A stretch of DNA of 64,000 bases from G963662675 sp963662675 (GTDB taxonomy: Bacteria > Bacteroidota > Bacteroidia > Bacteroidales > Prolixibacteraceae): NCBI GenBank assembly GCA_963662675.2, contig CAXXHP010000001.1:592589-656588 (forward strand). Direction: 5' to 3'. Both the position numbers and the translations under genes were made by a program. The notes beneath the pieces are model-generated. The model searched no databases, was not told where the DNA came from, and saw only the letters and a list, made by a program, of their open reading frames with translations. How positions within the stretch are numbered: position 1 is the first letter of the stretch; the number at the start of each line of letters is the position of its first letter. Shown piece after piece: positions 1-10,200 of the stretch.

Positions 1-107
1 GTTTTTTGCTTTTTAATTGGAGGGTGTCGTCTATGATTGTTGGGATTGAGTTGCTTATCATTTAATTATTATGGAACTTGACCTTCTTATTAATAATGTA
101 GAATACG

Positions 108-1355
108 ATGCAGTTTGGTGCCTTGTTTTATGAGAACTTTAGAATAGCATTAATTTCTGTTAGAAGTAATTTGTTGAGAACTATTTTGACAGTTTTGATT
201 ATTGCGGTTGGGATAATGTCCTTAGTTGGTATTCTTACAGCAATTGATTCTATAAAATCATCAATTACTGATGAGTTTACTTTTATGGGCACGAATACAT
301 TTACTATTACTCAAAAAACAATTGAAGTTCAGTCTGGGAAGAATTATTCCCGCACTCGGAATCCTTCCTTCATAAATTATTATCAAGCCAACGAATTTAA
401 GGAGCAATTCAATTTTCCTGCTATAGTTTCTATCTCTGTTAATGCAACAGCTACGGGTACTGTTAAGTATGGTTCAGAGAAATCTAATCCTAACGTATCT
501 GTTTTGGGGATAGATGAAAATTATATTTATACAGGAGGATTTGATATTGAATTGGGGCGTAATTTAAATGGACAAGATGTGAATGAAGGGTTTAATGTCG
601 TTTTGTTGGGTGATGGACTAGTAAGGCGCTTATTTGAAAAGGGTGTTTCACCTATCGATAAAGAAATAATTATAGGGAATGGGCGGTATCTAGTTGTTGG
701 AACTTTAACAGCAAGGGGAGGTGCTTATGGCAGCGTGGGTGATGATGTGTGTTTTATTCCATATACTAACGTTCGTGTTCGTTTTTCAAGACCTCAGATG
801 AATTACAATGTTCAGGTGAAAGTTGATAATGCACAGTTGTTGGAGCCAGCAATTGGGGAAACAGAGGGGCTCTTCCGAACAGTTAGGAACTTGAGCCCTT
901 TGGATGAAGCTGATTTTGCAATTTCCAAAAGTGATAACTTACTAAATGTATTGCTTTCAAATATCAAAAACATTACTCTGGTTGCTACCATAATTGGGTT
1001 GATTACTTTATTTGGGGCTGCAGTTGGGTTGATGAATATTATGTTGGTTTCAGTGACTGAGCGTACAGGAGAAATTGGTGTGAGGAAAGCAGTAGGGGCG
1101 AATTCTCGGTTAATTCGTCAACAGTTTCTTTTTGAGGCTGTCGTCATTGGTCAGGTCGGGGGATTGCTTGGAATAGTATTGGGTATTCTTATGGGAAATT
1201 TGATTTCTTTAGTTGTTGGTGGCTCATTTGTTGTTCCGTGGTTTTGGATTGTTTCTGGTGTGGTTTTATGTTTTGCAGTTGGTCTTATTGCTGGCTATTA
1301 TCCTGCCCAAAGAGCAGCTCGTCTTGATCCGATTGAAAGCCTTAGATATGAATAA
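108..1355 (+). CDS. MacB/FtsX-family ABC transporter permease
   Basis: A 415-residue membrane subunit of a MacB/FtsX-type ABC transporter, the class that uses ATP hydrolysis in a partner subunit to move lipoproteins, peptides or drugs mechanically across the envelope. Visible architecture: an N-terminal transmembrane helix at about residues 20-45 (RTILTVLIIAVGIMSLVGIL), a periplasmic MacB-like domain at about 50-275, and three C-terminal helices at about 285-310, 335-360 and 375-400. The conserved FtsX signature GEIGVRKAVGA precedes the third helix, and the tail ARLDPIESLRYE is typical of the family. No ATPase gene is visible downstream, so the partner probably lies upstream, outside the window. 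The ATG at 108 places the first helix correctly. Family call is firm; substrate is unknown. Confidence 0.9.
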   Translation: MQFGALFYENFRIALISVRSNLLRTILTVLIIAVGIMSLVGILTAIDSIKSSITDEFTFMGTNTFTITQKTIEVQSGKNYSRTRNPSFINYYQANEFKEQFNFPAIVSISVNATATGTVKYGSEKSNPNVSVLGIDENYIYTGGFDIELGRNLNGQDVNEGFNVVLLGDGLVRRLFEKGVSPIDKEIIIGNGRYLVVGTLTARGGAYGSVGDDVCFIPYTNVRVRFSRPQMNYNVQVKVDNAQLLEPAIGETEGLFRTVRNLSPLDEADFAISKSDNLLNVLLSNIKNITLVATIIGLITLFGAAVGLMNIMLVSVTERTGEIGVRKAVGANSRLIRQQFLFEAVVIGQVGGLLGIVLGILMGNLISLVVGGSFVVPWFWIVSGVVLCFAVGLIAGYYPAQRAARLDPIESLRYE

Positions 1356-1904
1356 TATCCCTTTCTGTATCGTCATGCCGAACTTGTTTCGGTATCTATT
1401 GTGAAATAATCCTATAGCTTCTGTGAATAATTAGGGATGACAAAGGATCAATTGCTATTTCCCGAAGCAAATATTCTGGTTGTCCCTTCCTTTATTAGGT
1501 GGTTAATTCCAACCGTAAGTTTTAATGGTAAAGTTCCCACTTCGCCGTTAGGTGAAAAGTATGGTCTAGGGAGGTTTTGATTAGAAAACAAAGGCGAAAA
1601 TCAGGGTTGGGACTGGTAAGCCATCCTGTTTGAGGAGGAACGACGAGTTGGATTGCGTGGTATTTTCAATCCGTAGTTTTCTTTCAAAAGGTCCTTCAGC
1701 CTTGACTTTTTTTGTTTCCGTTTTTTGGGTCAAGCCAAAAAATGAAATCCCGTTCGGAAGAACAACCAAGTCATGAAATACGCATTAAGTATTTATCTTC
1801 ATTCAAACTTGTTAATTGTATCCGCCATACATAGAATAATTTGATCTGCCTGATTTTCCAATTGATCCATGACAAACATCAAATTAGGATTCATTAAATA
1901 AAAA
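1356..1904. other. Intergenic region with a repeat-like element and no convincing gene
   Basis: About 550 bases between the permease and the gapA terminator. Positions 1371-1400 hold a copy of the short palindromic repeat family seen at 12.1-12.5 kb (CCGAACTTGTTTCGG core), and GGATGAC near 1435 looks like an inverted end. A 62-codon minus-strand open frame at 1581-1769 has unremarkable composition and no recognisable domain, so it is not called. The rest looks like decayed non-coding sequence. Confidence 0.5.
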
Positions 1905-1928
1905 AAGGGTTGCCATTTGGCAACCCTT
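1905..1928 (-). terminator. Rho-independent terminator of gapA
   Basis: A perfect stem AAGGGTTGCC/GGCAACCCTT with a four-base loop. Read on the minus strand it is followed by a run of T. It sits 23 bases beyond the gapA stop codon. Confidence 0.9.
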
Positions 1929-1951
1929 CTATATTGTTATGTTGTCAGTAA

Positions 1952-2959
1952 TTATTTTACTGATTCCATGTATGAGATCAATTCGCAAACTTTTGCAGAG
2001 TAACCCATTTCATTGTCATACCAAGAAACAACTTTCACGAAAGTTGGAGACAATTGGATACCAGCACCAGCGTCGAAGATAGAAGTACGAGTATCGCCAA
2101 TGAAGTCGTTAGAAACAACTTGATCTTCAGTGTAACCCAAAATACCTTTCAATGGACCTTCTGAAGCAGCTTTCATTGCAGCACAAATTTCAGCATAAGA
2201 AGCTTCTTTTACTAAGTTTACTGTCAAATCAACAACAGAAACGTCTGGAGTTGGAACACGGAAAGCCATACCTGTTAATTTTCCGTTCAATTCAGGAATT
2301 ACTTTACCTACAGCTTTAGCTGCACCAGTAGATGAAGGGATGATGTTTTGACCAGCTCCACGTCCACCTCTCCAGTCTTTCGCAGAAGGACCGTCAACGG
2401 TTTTCTGTGTTGCAGTAGTTGCGTGAACAGTAGTCATCAAACCTTCTTTAATGCCATAGTTGTCATTCAATACTTTAGCGATAGGAGCCAAGCAGTTAGT
2501 CGTACAAGAAGCATTTGAAACAAAGTCCATATCATTTGTATATGAAGTGTTGTTTACACCCATTACAAACATTGGAGTATCATCTTTTGAAGGAGCAGAC
2601 ATAACTACTTTTTTAGCACCTGCAGCCAAGTGACCTTTAGCAGAATCTTTGCTTAAGAACAAACCAGTTGATTCAACAACATAGTCAGCACCAACAGCAC
2701 CCCAGTTAATGTCAGCAGGGTTTCTTTCAGCAGTTACACGAATCTCAGCACCATTAACGATTAATTTACCGTCTTTTACTTCAACGTCACCGTTGAAAAG
2801 TCCGTGAGTAGAGTCGTATTTTAACATGTAAGCCATGTATTCAACATCGATCAGGTCATTGATAGCAACAACTTGAATTGTACCTTTTGCTACAGCCTGG
2901 CGGAAAACAAAACGTCCGATACGGCCAAATCCGTTGATACCGATTTTAATTTTTGACAT
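1952..2959 (-). CDS. gapA: Type I glyceraldehyde-3-phosphate dehydrogenase
   Basis: A 335-residue cytosolic glycolytic enzyme that oxidises glyceraldehyde 3-phosphate to 1,3-bisphosphoglycerate with NAD+. The Rossmann motif GINGFGRIGR is at residues 7-16. The catalytic cysteine is C152 in SNASCTTNC and the general-base histidine is H179 in TVHATT. The N34-D35 pair after the second strand is typical of NAD-specific enzymes. WYDNEMGYS near the C-terminus is the usual substrate and cofactor loop. Length is normal for type I GAPDH. The gene is monocistronic on the minus strand with its own terminator. Two fructose-bisphosphate aldolase genes lie about 23 kb away in the same window. Confidence 0.98.
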   Translation of the reverse strand: MSKIKIGINGFGRIGRFVFRQAVAKGTIQVVAINDLIDVEYMAYMLKYDSTHGLFNGDVEVKDGKLIVNGAEIRVTAERNPADINWGAVGADYVVESTGLFLSKDSAKGHLAAGAKKVVMSAPSKDDTPMFVMGVNNTSYTNDMDFVSNASCTTNCLAPIAKVLNDNYGIKEGLMTTVHATTATQKTVDGPSAKDWRGGRGAGQNIIPSSTGAAKAVGKVIPELNGKLTGMAFRVPTPDVSVVDLTVNLVKEASYAEICAAMKAASEGPLKGILGYTEDQVVSNDFIGDTRTSIFDAGAGIQLSPTFVKVVSWYDNEMGYSAKVCELISYMESVK

Positions 2960-3629
2960 AGTTGATAATTTTAAATTAATGTAAGATTTATTCTTGTGTT
3001 TTGAGCCTTTTTTTTCAAAGCGCTACAAAATAACGAACTAAATTGATAACGATCAAATTTTTTGTTTTTGTTTTATTTTTTTACTCTGAGTTTAAAATTT
3101 AATTAATGTTGATGGATTAATTGTTGTATTGTCGATATTCAGGTTTTGAAAGTTCTGATTTTAGGATTAAGCCATAAAGACAACTTAAGAATAAACGCAT
3201 ACGTCTCTTTTCCTTGCTTAGATTCGGGAATTTCATGACCAAACACCCATTGTGATTCAAATATGAAAACCTCAGGGCGTTAAAAAGTGATTAATGTATT
3301 GTAGCTGAGCTTTATGTGTCGTTATTTGCTGTCCTTTTGTTTATGCGATCTGTGAGAGCTATTATGTGTCAATGTTTTTTATGAGAGTAATTGATACAGA
3401 TCGCATTTTCAAGAATCGGTATTTGAAGTTTTTAATCGCAACCTGCTGTTGTTGCTTGAAGGTGCTGCTATTAATAAACTTGAAGAGTATAATACGATGT
3501 GTTGTGGATATGCATAGATAGGTGTTGTTGGACATATGATATCCCATTTTGCTCAAATGATAGGCGAAAAACACTGTTTGGTAGATTGTGTTTAAGTTCT
3601 TGTTTGCTGTTTTAGTTATGTATAGTTGC
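2960..3629. other. Gene-free intergenic stretch upstream of gapA
   Basis: About 670 bases of AT-rich sequence holding the gapA 5' region. A 70-codon minus-strand frame at 3362-3574 has no signal peptide or family resemblance and is not called. I see no exact TAnnTTTG promoter for gapA here. Confidence 0.4.
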
Positions 3630-3845
3630 TTAGGTTTTGTACGTGTCGTTTGTTGTTGATAATCTCTTTTGTTGATTTTGTGATTCCGTATTTTTCTTTA
3701 GTGATTCATGTTGGGAATACGCTGGGCATTCACACGTTTTACAGCTCTGGGCTGATAATGTAAAACAGGCAGCAAATATCAGTATTGATGGCCATTTAGA
3801 TGTCTGAACTATGTCCCTGTAGAGCTTGCGTATTTCGTCTTTCAT
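3630..3845 (-). CDS. Small putative secreted lipoprotein with CxxCxCPAYS motif
   Basis: A 71-residue open frame. It has a basic N-terminus, a hydrophobic stretch at about residues 19-33 (PSILIFAACFTLSAQ), then SCKTCECPAYSQ and a polar, low-complexity tail. The hydrophobic core followed by Cys suggests a lipoprotein or Sec signal, although the lipobox (SAQSC) is imperfect. Small Bacteroidota proteins ending their signal in a Cys cluster plus CPAY are familiar, but I know no assigned function. It stands alone in a gene-poor region between gapA and the giant surface-protein gene. The start is the only in-frame ATG upstream of the signal. It could still be a chance frame. Confidence 0.5.
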   Translation of the reverse strand: MKDEIRKLYRDIVQTSKWPSILIFAACFTLSAQSCKTCECPAYSQHESLKKNTESQNQQKRLSTTNDTYKT

Positions 3846-4150
3846 CTGTGATTGTTTTTTAGTGTATTCTTTGTTTTTTCTGGCTTAGTTGACGTAAATA
3901 TATGCTGTTTTAGCAACATGTGAAAATTAGTTTTTGTTATTGTTGGGTAATAGTAAAATTAGCTTTTGGAGGTGTGTATCAGGTGGAGTTAGTCGGCATA
4001 ATAATTTTTAGCTCCACCGGTGGAGTACAAATGTAAAATTAAGTTAAAAAGGATGCTAGTTCACTCTGTTGTTTGCAACTACTCTCACTTTTCAGAGGTT
4101 TAGTGTTGAAAATTATGTGTATAAATTATTCAATTTTAAGTAAAAAAGGC
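3846..4150. other. Intergenic region with a palindromic operator-like site
   Basis: About 300 AT-rich bases upstream of the giant surface-protein gene. It holds the 14-bp perfect palindrome at 4012-4025 and a half-site at 3982-3988, with no coding potential seen. Confidence 0.5.
4012..4025. promoter_or_regulatory. Perfect 14-bp palindrome, candidate operator
   Basis: CTCCACCGGTGGAG equals its own reverse complement and stands out as GC-rich within AT-rich DNA. A half-site GGTGGAG lies at 3982-3988, about three helical turns upstream. It is about 140 bp upstream of the promoter for the giant gene and about 170 bp upstream of the minus-strand small lipoprotein start, so it could serve either. 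The regulator is unknown. Confidence 0.4.
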
Positions 4151-4181
4151 TTGTACATTGGGAAGAAATTTTTTAGGTTTG
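4151..4181 (+). promoter_or_regulatory. Bacteroidota-type promoter of the giant surface-protein gene
   Basis: TTG at 4151-4153, a 20-bp spacer, and TAGGTTTG at 4174-4181 match the Bacteroidota consensus (-33 TTG, -7 TAnnTTTG). This predicts a 5' leader of about 110 nt before the ATG at 4298. Confidence 0.6.
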
Positions 4182-4297
4182 TACAATTGCATTCTTGAGA
4201 AAGGATGGAATGTGTGTATGTGTAAGTTTTAATTACAAATAATGAATTATATATTACAATCAATCAATCAATTAAGTACAATTAAAAAACAAATGCT

Positions 4298-7200
4298 ATG
4301 AGAAAATCATTTACTCAGCTTTTTAGCGTCTTGATGCTAATTTGTGTGTTCGGTTTTCAGTCATTGGCAATTGGTGCTACCTATTGGGATAGTGAAAATT
4401 CTATTCCTCAGGATGAATACTCCAATGTCATACCAACTGATATCGCGACACAATTTGTTGTAGCCTTTTCTGAGGTGCCAACAATTACCACTACAGGTGG
4501 TACTATGGTTGTCAAAAAAGAAGGTGCAACTATTGCAACTATTCCTGTTAACAATACTGATGGTAATTCGCAGGTTGTTGGGAATACGGTTGTTGTTACC
4601 CATGGGATTGCTTCATTTGAAGAAGAATCTGATTACAGTATTGAATTAAGTTCAAGTGCTGTGACTGTTGATGGAAATGGCGTTTCTATCTCTAGTTGGG
4701 ATTTTACAACTGGTGATTTTACAGCTCCTGAATTAGCTGCGACAGATGCTCTGTCTCCTGTGGGAAGTGGAGTTGCTGCCAACTTATTAGGAGATCCCTT
4801 TGAACTAGTTATTACTTTCAATGAGGATGTGGTTAAAGGTGAAGGCAATATTGCTATCTATCAAGAAAATGGGACCGTTGTTGAATTAGTAGAAGTAACT
4901 TCTGAGGATGTTGCCGTATCTGGTTCTGAAGTGACGATTTCTGTGGATGTCGATGCTAGATTTTTGCCTGAGACAAATTACTATGTGCGTGTTGCTTCTG
5001 GCGCCTTTACCGATGATGTTTCGGCATATGGTGAAGATGCAGAAGCTAATATATATGATGGGATTTCGGGTAATACGACTTGGACTTTCTCTACTCGTGA
5101 CAACACTGCCCCTGAAGTAACTGTTGTTGTAAGTGATGAAACGATGGTTAGTGCTACATTAACTGTTACGCTTTCAGAAGAAGGTACCTATGAGTATTAT
5201 GTAGGAACTACAGAGCCAACAGATGTTGGTGATTTTACTGCTGCTACTTCAAATACTGTTGACGTAACAGGATTAGTTGGTGGCACTGAGTATGGTGTTT
5301 ATATTATTGCTACAAATACTGAAGATCCTGTAAATACAACAGATCTAGAAGATTCATATGTTACTAGTTTTACAACGGTTGACGATCAAGGCCCAATTGC
5401 ACAGGATCGTGGAACTGTAGAGGTAAATGATATTACTACTGGTGCATATTATATTTTTGATGAAGAGGTAGTTGGCGGTACAGGTACTTTGTCTTTGCGT
5501 AAAGAAGGCACGAATGAGTTGATTGCATCTATTGATGCAGCAGGCTTAACAAGTACTGAGATTCCAGAAGGGGAAGATTATGAAGGAGATTGGAAAGTTG
5601 TATTTGACTTTGGTGCTTCTTTAGAAAGCGATGGTGATTATTATATCGCATTCCCTGTTGGATACTTGGAAGATATTTATGGAAATTTATATGGAGATGA
5701 TACTCCAGGTATAGCTGTTCCTGTTACTGCTACGAGTTGGACAATTGTTGGATACGATAATCTTCCTCCTGTTGTAACTTTCTCTACATCAACAGTTGAT
5801 GAAACTATAGGTAACATTACAGGTGCCGACACGGATGATTATATCTACATTAATTTTGATGAAGATGTTTATTTGACTGATGGCTCTGATTGGCCTGAAT
5901 CTGGGGATGAAGAAGAATGGACAAAGTATGTATCTTTTAAACAAGGCGTTGTAAATATTGAAGTTGATGATTTCGAATTTTACGATGATGCGATTGGAAT
6001 TGAACCTGATGAGGACTTAGAAAGTAATACTACTTATACTGTAATCCTTCGTTCAGGGGTAGTTGAAGATGAGAACGGTAACGTTCTTGAAGGTGAAGTT
6101 AGCTTTACTGTAACAACTGGAGATATGGATTATGCCGAGTATAGTTATGGTCCTGAAACTGACCTTGGAGAGGATACTCCATTAACTATCGAGTTTTCTA
6201 AAGCAGTTTTCTTTGATGACGGTACTGATGTAAATGCATTAACTACTGCTGACTTAGCAGATATTATTACTGTTGAAACTAGTTTTGATGGTGCTGCATA
6301 TGTTGTTGTTGATCCTGCTGACTATACTTTAGTTTATGACGCTGAGACAATGACCATTACAGGAACTCCAACGGATGGTTATGAAAGTGCAATTTGTGGT
6401 GATGCTGCATCTTTAGTTCGCATGACATTTGATGATACAGATGTTGAGGATGCTAATGGAGATGATTTTGATGGTTCTGCAAGTAATGAATATACTGTAA
6501 GTGATTTCACTGCTCCAACTGTTACATTATTAGCTGATGAGGTTGTAAGCTCAGTGATTACTACAAGCAATGCGACAATTGTTTTTAGCGAAGATGTTAG
6601 CTTGTTGTCAGAGTATGGAATAGATGTTGAAACTCCATTCGTATTGAAAAAAGATAATGCTAGCGGTGAAAATTTGCCTTTTACAGTTGTTAGTGTAGGT
6701 CCTGCTTATACTTTAACTCCTGATGGTTGGGCATGGGCTGCCGGAGATACTTACTATTATGGCGTTGGTTCTTCAATGGAAGACTGTGCCGGTAATGTAG
6801 CAATGGCTACTTATAAATCATTTACTGTTACAGGTGACTATGTTGCACCAACAGTAATTGCTGAAACATATACCGTAAATGCATCAAGTGCTTATGCAAT
6901 GGATGTAGTTGCCGAGGGTGTTGAGGAATTAACTGCCGGAGGTTTAGCTATTGAAGTTGAATTTAATCAAGCGATTGATGATTTAACATTAACGAATCCT
7001 GTTACATTTATTGGAGGAGTAACGACTCTAGATATTACTATTCTACCTTCAGATATTGATGGTAGTGTATTGACTATTACTGTGCCTGATTATGCAATTG
7101 AAAGCGCTACTGAATATGTTGTAACTCTTCCTGCTGCTTTAGTTGAAAGTAATGCAACTTATAATGGAACTGATTATGCTCAGTTTGATGGAGTGTCTTT

Positions 7201-10200
7201 CACTATCAAATCTAAAGATACTGTAGGTCCAATCGTGGATTCTTCAACTCCAGCAGATGAAGATGTTGATATCGCTTTAGATTGGGGAGAAGATGGCTTA
7301 ACATTAACGTTTAATGAAGCTGTAGTTTTAGGTTCTGGAGATATCACAATTGTAGAAGACGCCACTACTGAACAAACTATTGTGGTTGGTGCTGCAAAAG
7401 TTTCATTAGATGAAGATGGTCTTGTTGCTACAATTGATGCTGCTGATTTAGTGAATTACTCAACGGATTATACCGTTACTATTCCTGCTGCTGCATTTAA
7501 CGATTTAGCTAGTAACCCAATGGCTGGTGATTATGTGATTGGTTTCACAACTGAAGTTAATCCAGATCCAGTTGTTATTGAAGGTGGTCTTTATCCTGCC
7601 GATGGTGCTGATTTGGTACCTTACAGTATTGATATGACCATGGAATTTTCAGAATCGGTATTAGAAAATAATGCAGGTAGCCGCAAATTAGTTTATGTAT
7701 TCGAAGTGGTCGGTACAGACACTGATTACGCATCTATTGACGCAGCGGGTGATATTTCCAATACTGGTGATGATACTATGGTATATTATGCATATGTGGA
7801 TCTTGAAAAAATTGGTGCCAATGGAAATATGGTGACGATTACAGATGTTACACTTGCTGCTAATAACGAATACTATGTATTGATTACTCCTGATGCGTTT
7901 AAAGATGAGTCTATGCCAACTGAAGGTTACTATGAAGGCATTACGACTTATGGCGCATGGAACTTTTTTACAGGTGACGTTGTTGCTCCTTCGGTGAGCT
8001 TGGACTTCACTATTTTGCGTGCTGATGATAAGCCAGCTACAGATTCAGATGTAATTTTGAAATTTAGCAAGCCTGTTACAAAAGCTGATGACACTGAAGT
8101 TACAGATATTGAAATACCTACTTTAGTTCAACTATATAAAGGTGCAACTGAAATTGAATTTACAGGTACAATCAACGCTGAGAAAACTGAAATTACTATT
8201 GACAATGCTTCTTTAGTCATTTTAGATGAATTTGTTGCAGATACAGAGTATACTGTGGCATTTGGATCTGGTGTTCTTAAAGGTTCTAATGGAGATGTAT
8301 TAGGTGCTTGGGATGATTCTTTTACAACATCTGATTATGAAGCTCCTGATGCTCCTATCGTTGATTTTGATGGTGACGAAATGGATGCAATTTCATATAC
8401 AGAAGAAGATGGTCATTTGGCTGAATTGGTTTTAACTGATGATGCTTCTGATGCTGTGAAATTATATTATTTCTGGACTGCAGATCTTGATGCAACATTA
8501 GGTGCGCAACAAGTTAAAGATCTAGGTACTGAAGTTGCTGTTGCTGATTTAGATGAAGGTTCTATTAAATTAGCCTTTGACGAAGTTATGGATTCTGAGA
8601 CTGAGTATCGTGTTGTTGCTATCGCTGAAGATTTAGCAGGTAACATGTCTGACGTTGAAGATTTCACATATTATACTGATGATACTGTCGCTCCTGAATT
8701 AGCAGAAGCTCTACCTACCGAATTAGGTCTTACAGATAAATTCTTGTTAGTATTTGATGAAGATGTTGAACCAATTGTAGATGCTTACGCTCGTATTATT
8801 GATGCGAACGGTGTTACATATTATGCACCAGTTGCTAATCTTGATGGTGAAGATGCTGATGCAAATATTATTAGCATTGAAATTAATGCAGCAGGGTTGC
8901 CTATTTCTGACGATGTAGCTACTTATACTGTAGAAGTTGATCCTGGAATGATCGTTGATGTTCCACGTTTAACCGAAGATGATGATGATGCGAATGTCGC
9001 AAATGCTTATGCAGGTATTTTAGGTTCTTCATTTACTGTTGTATCTGATGATAGTGTTCCTCCTGTATTAGAGGATGACACTGTTGATTTTGTGAATCCA
9101 ACACCTTATCAAGGAACTTACTATGACTATGATGGGTATTATACCAGTCTGACCCCAACATTTACATTGGAGTTTTCAGAGCCAGTTAGCTTGAATGATA
9201 ATTTCACAAACTATATTCTTTATGTAGATGAATATTATGGAGATAGCAATATCGAGTATGATATCATTACTGCTGCTAATATTAGTGGTGAAGGAACTAC
9301 TACAATTACCATTACAACAAACCGTGCTTTAGTTGAAAATGACGAATATTACTTAGAAGTAATTGACGGAACTTTTAGTGATGCCAATGGTAATGAGTGG
9401 GATAATGATGGTAATTTGGATCTAGGTTATTATAGGGCTGTTGATACCAATGATACAACGCCTTTGCAAGTGTCTTTCAAAACGCCATATGATGGTTATC
9501 CATACCATTTTACCGATGGGGAAACAATTGATTTTGTACCAGACGATGAAATTTGTCTTGTATTCCAGAATAATCTTGGAGGCAGTGGTTCAGATGGTTA
9601 CGTTATTGATGATTTCTATGCGTACGATGAATTCTTCTTGGATGCTGGTGGCTATAATGGATCAATGTTAATTGACACTTATGAATTGAAACAGCATGTT
9701 TATATGCAGGTTGACGGTGTTGATGTTCCTTTTGAAATTGAATATTCTTCATCACACCACAAACTGTGGTTCTATACTGAGGATTATGAAGGTTTTGAAA
9801 AGTATAAAGGACAAACGATTACATACGGATTCAATAATCTTTATGATGAAGATGGAAACTTGACTGAGAATGCTGAGATGTCTTTCACAATTGCAGAAGA
9901 TGCTGTTAGTACAGACCCAGTTACATTTATCCCTGGTGATAATGATGGAGATGACGAAACAGTAGTAAGCATTGAAATTGATCAGACATTTACTGTTGAG
10001 ATTGAAGGTACTATCTTTACATATGATGCTATTGACACGGAGAATAATAACCTGGTAATGACAGCTTCATTGTTACAAGATCTAGGTGTATTCTCTCTTT
10101 ATAATTATGAAGAAGATGACTATGTTCCTGTAACGATTGTTTCTTATGTTGAGACTGCTGAGAAATCAATAATTACTTTGGTTGCTACTGATGGACTTGA

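Noticed and set aside
1581..1769. 62-codon minus-strand frame downstream of gapA
   Set aside because: No recognisable domain, no start signal and located in apparently decayed spacer beyond the gapA terminator.
3362..3574. 70-codon minus-strand frame
   Set aside because: No signal peptide, domain or promoter; composition fits translated AT-rich spacer.
4258..4275. CAAT tandem repeat before the giant gene as a phase-variation tract
   Set aside because: Only about four imperfect units, outside the promoter and coding region; too short to support slippage control.
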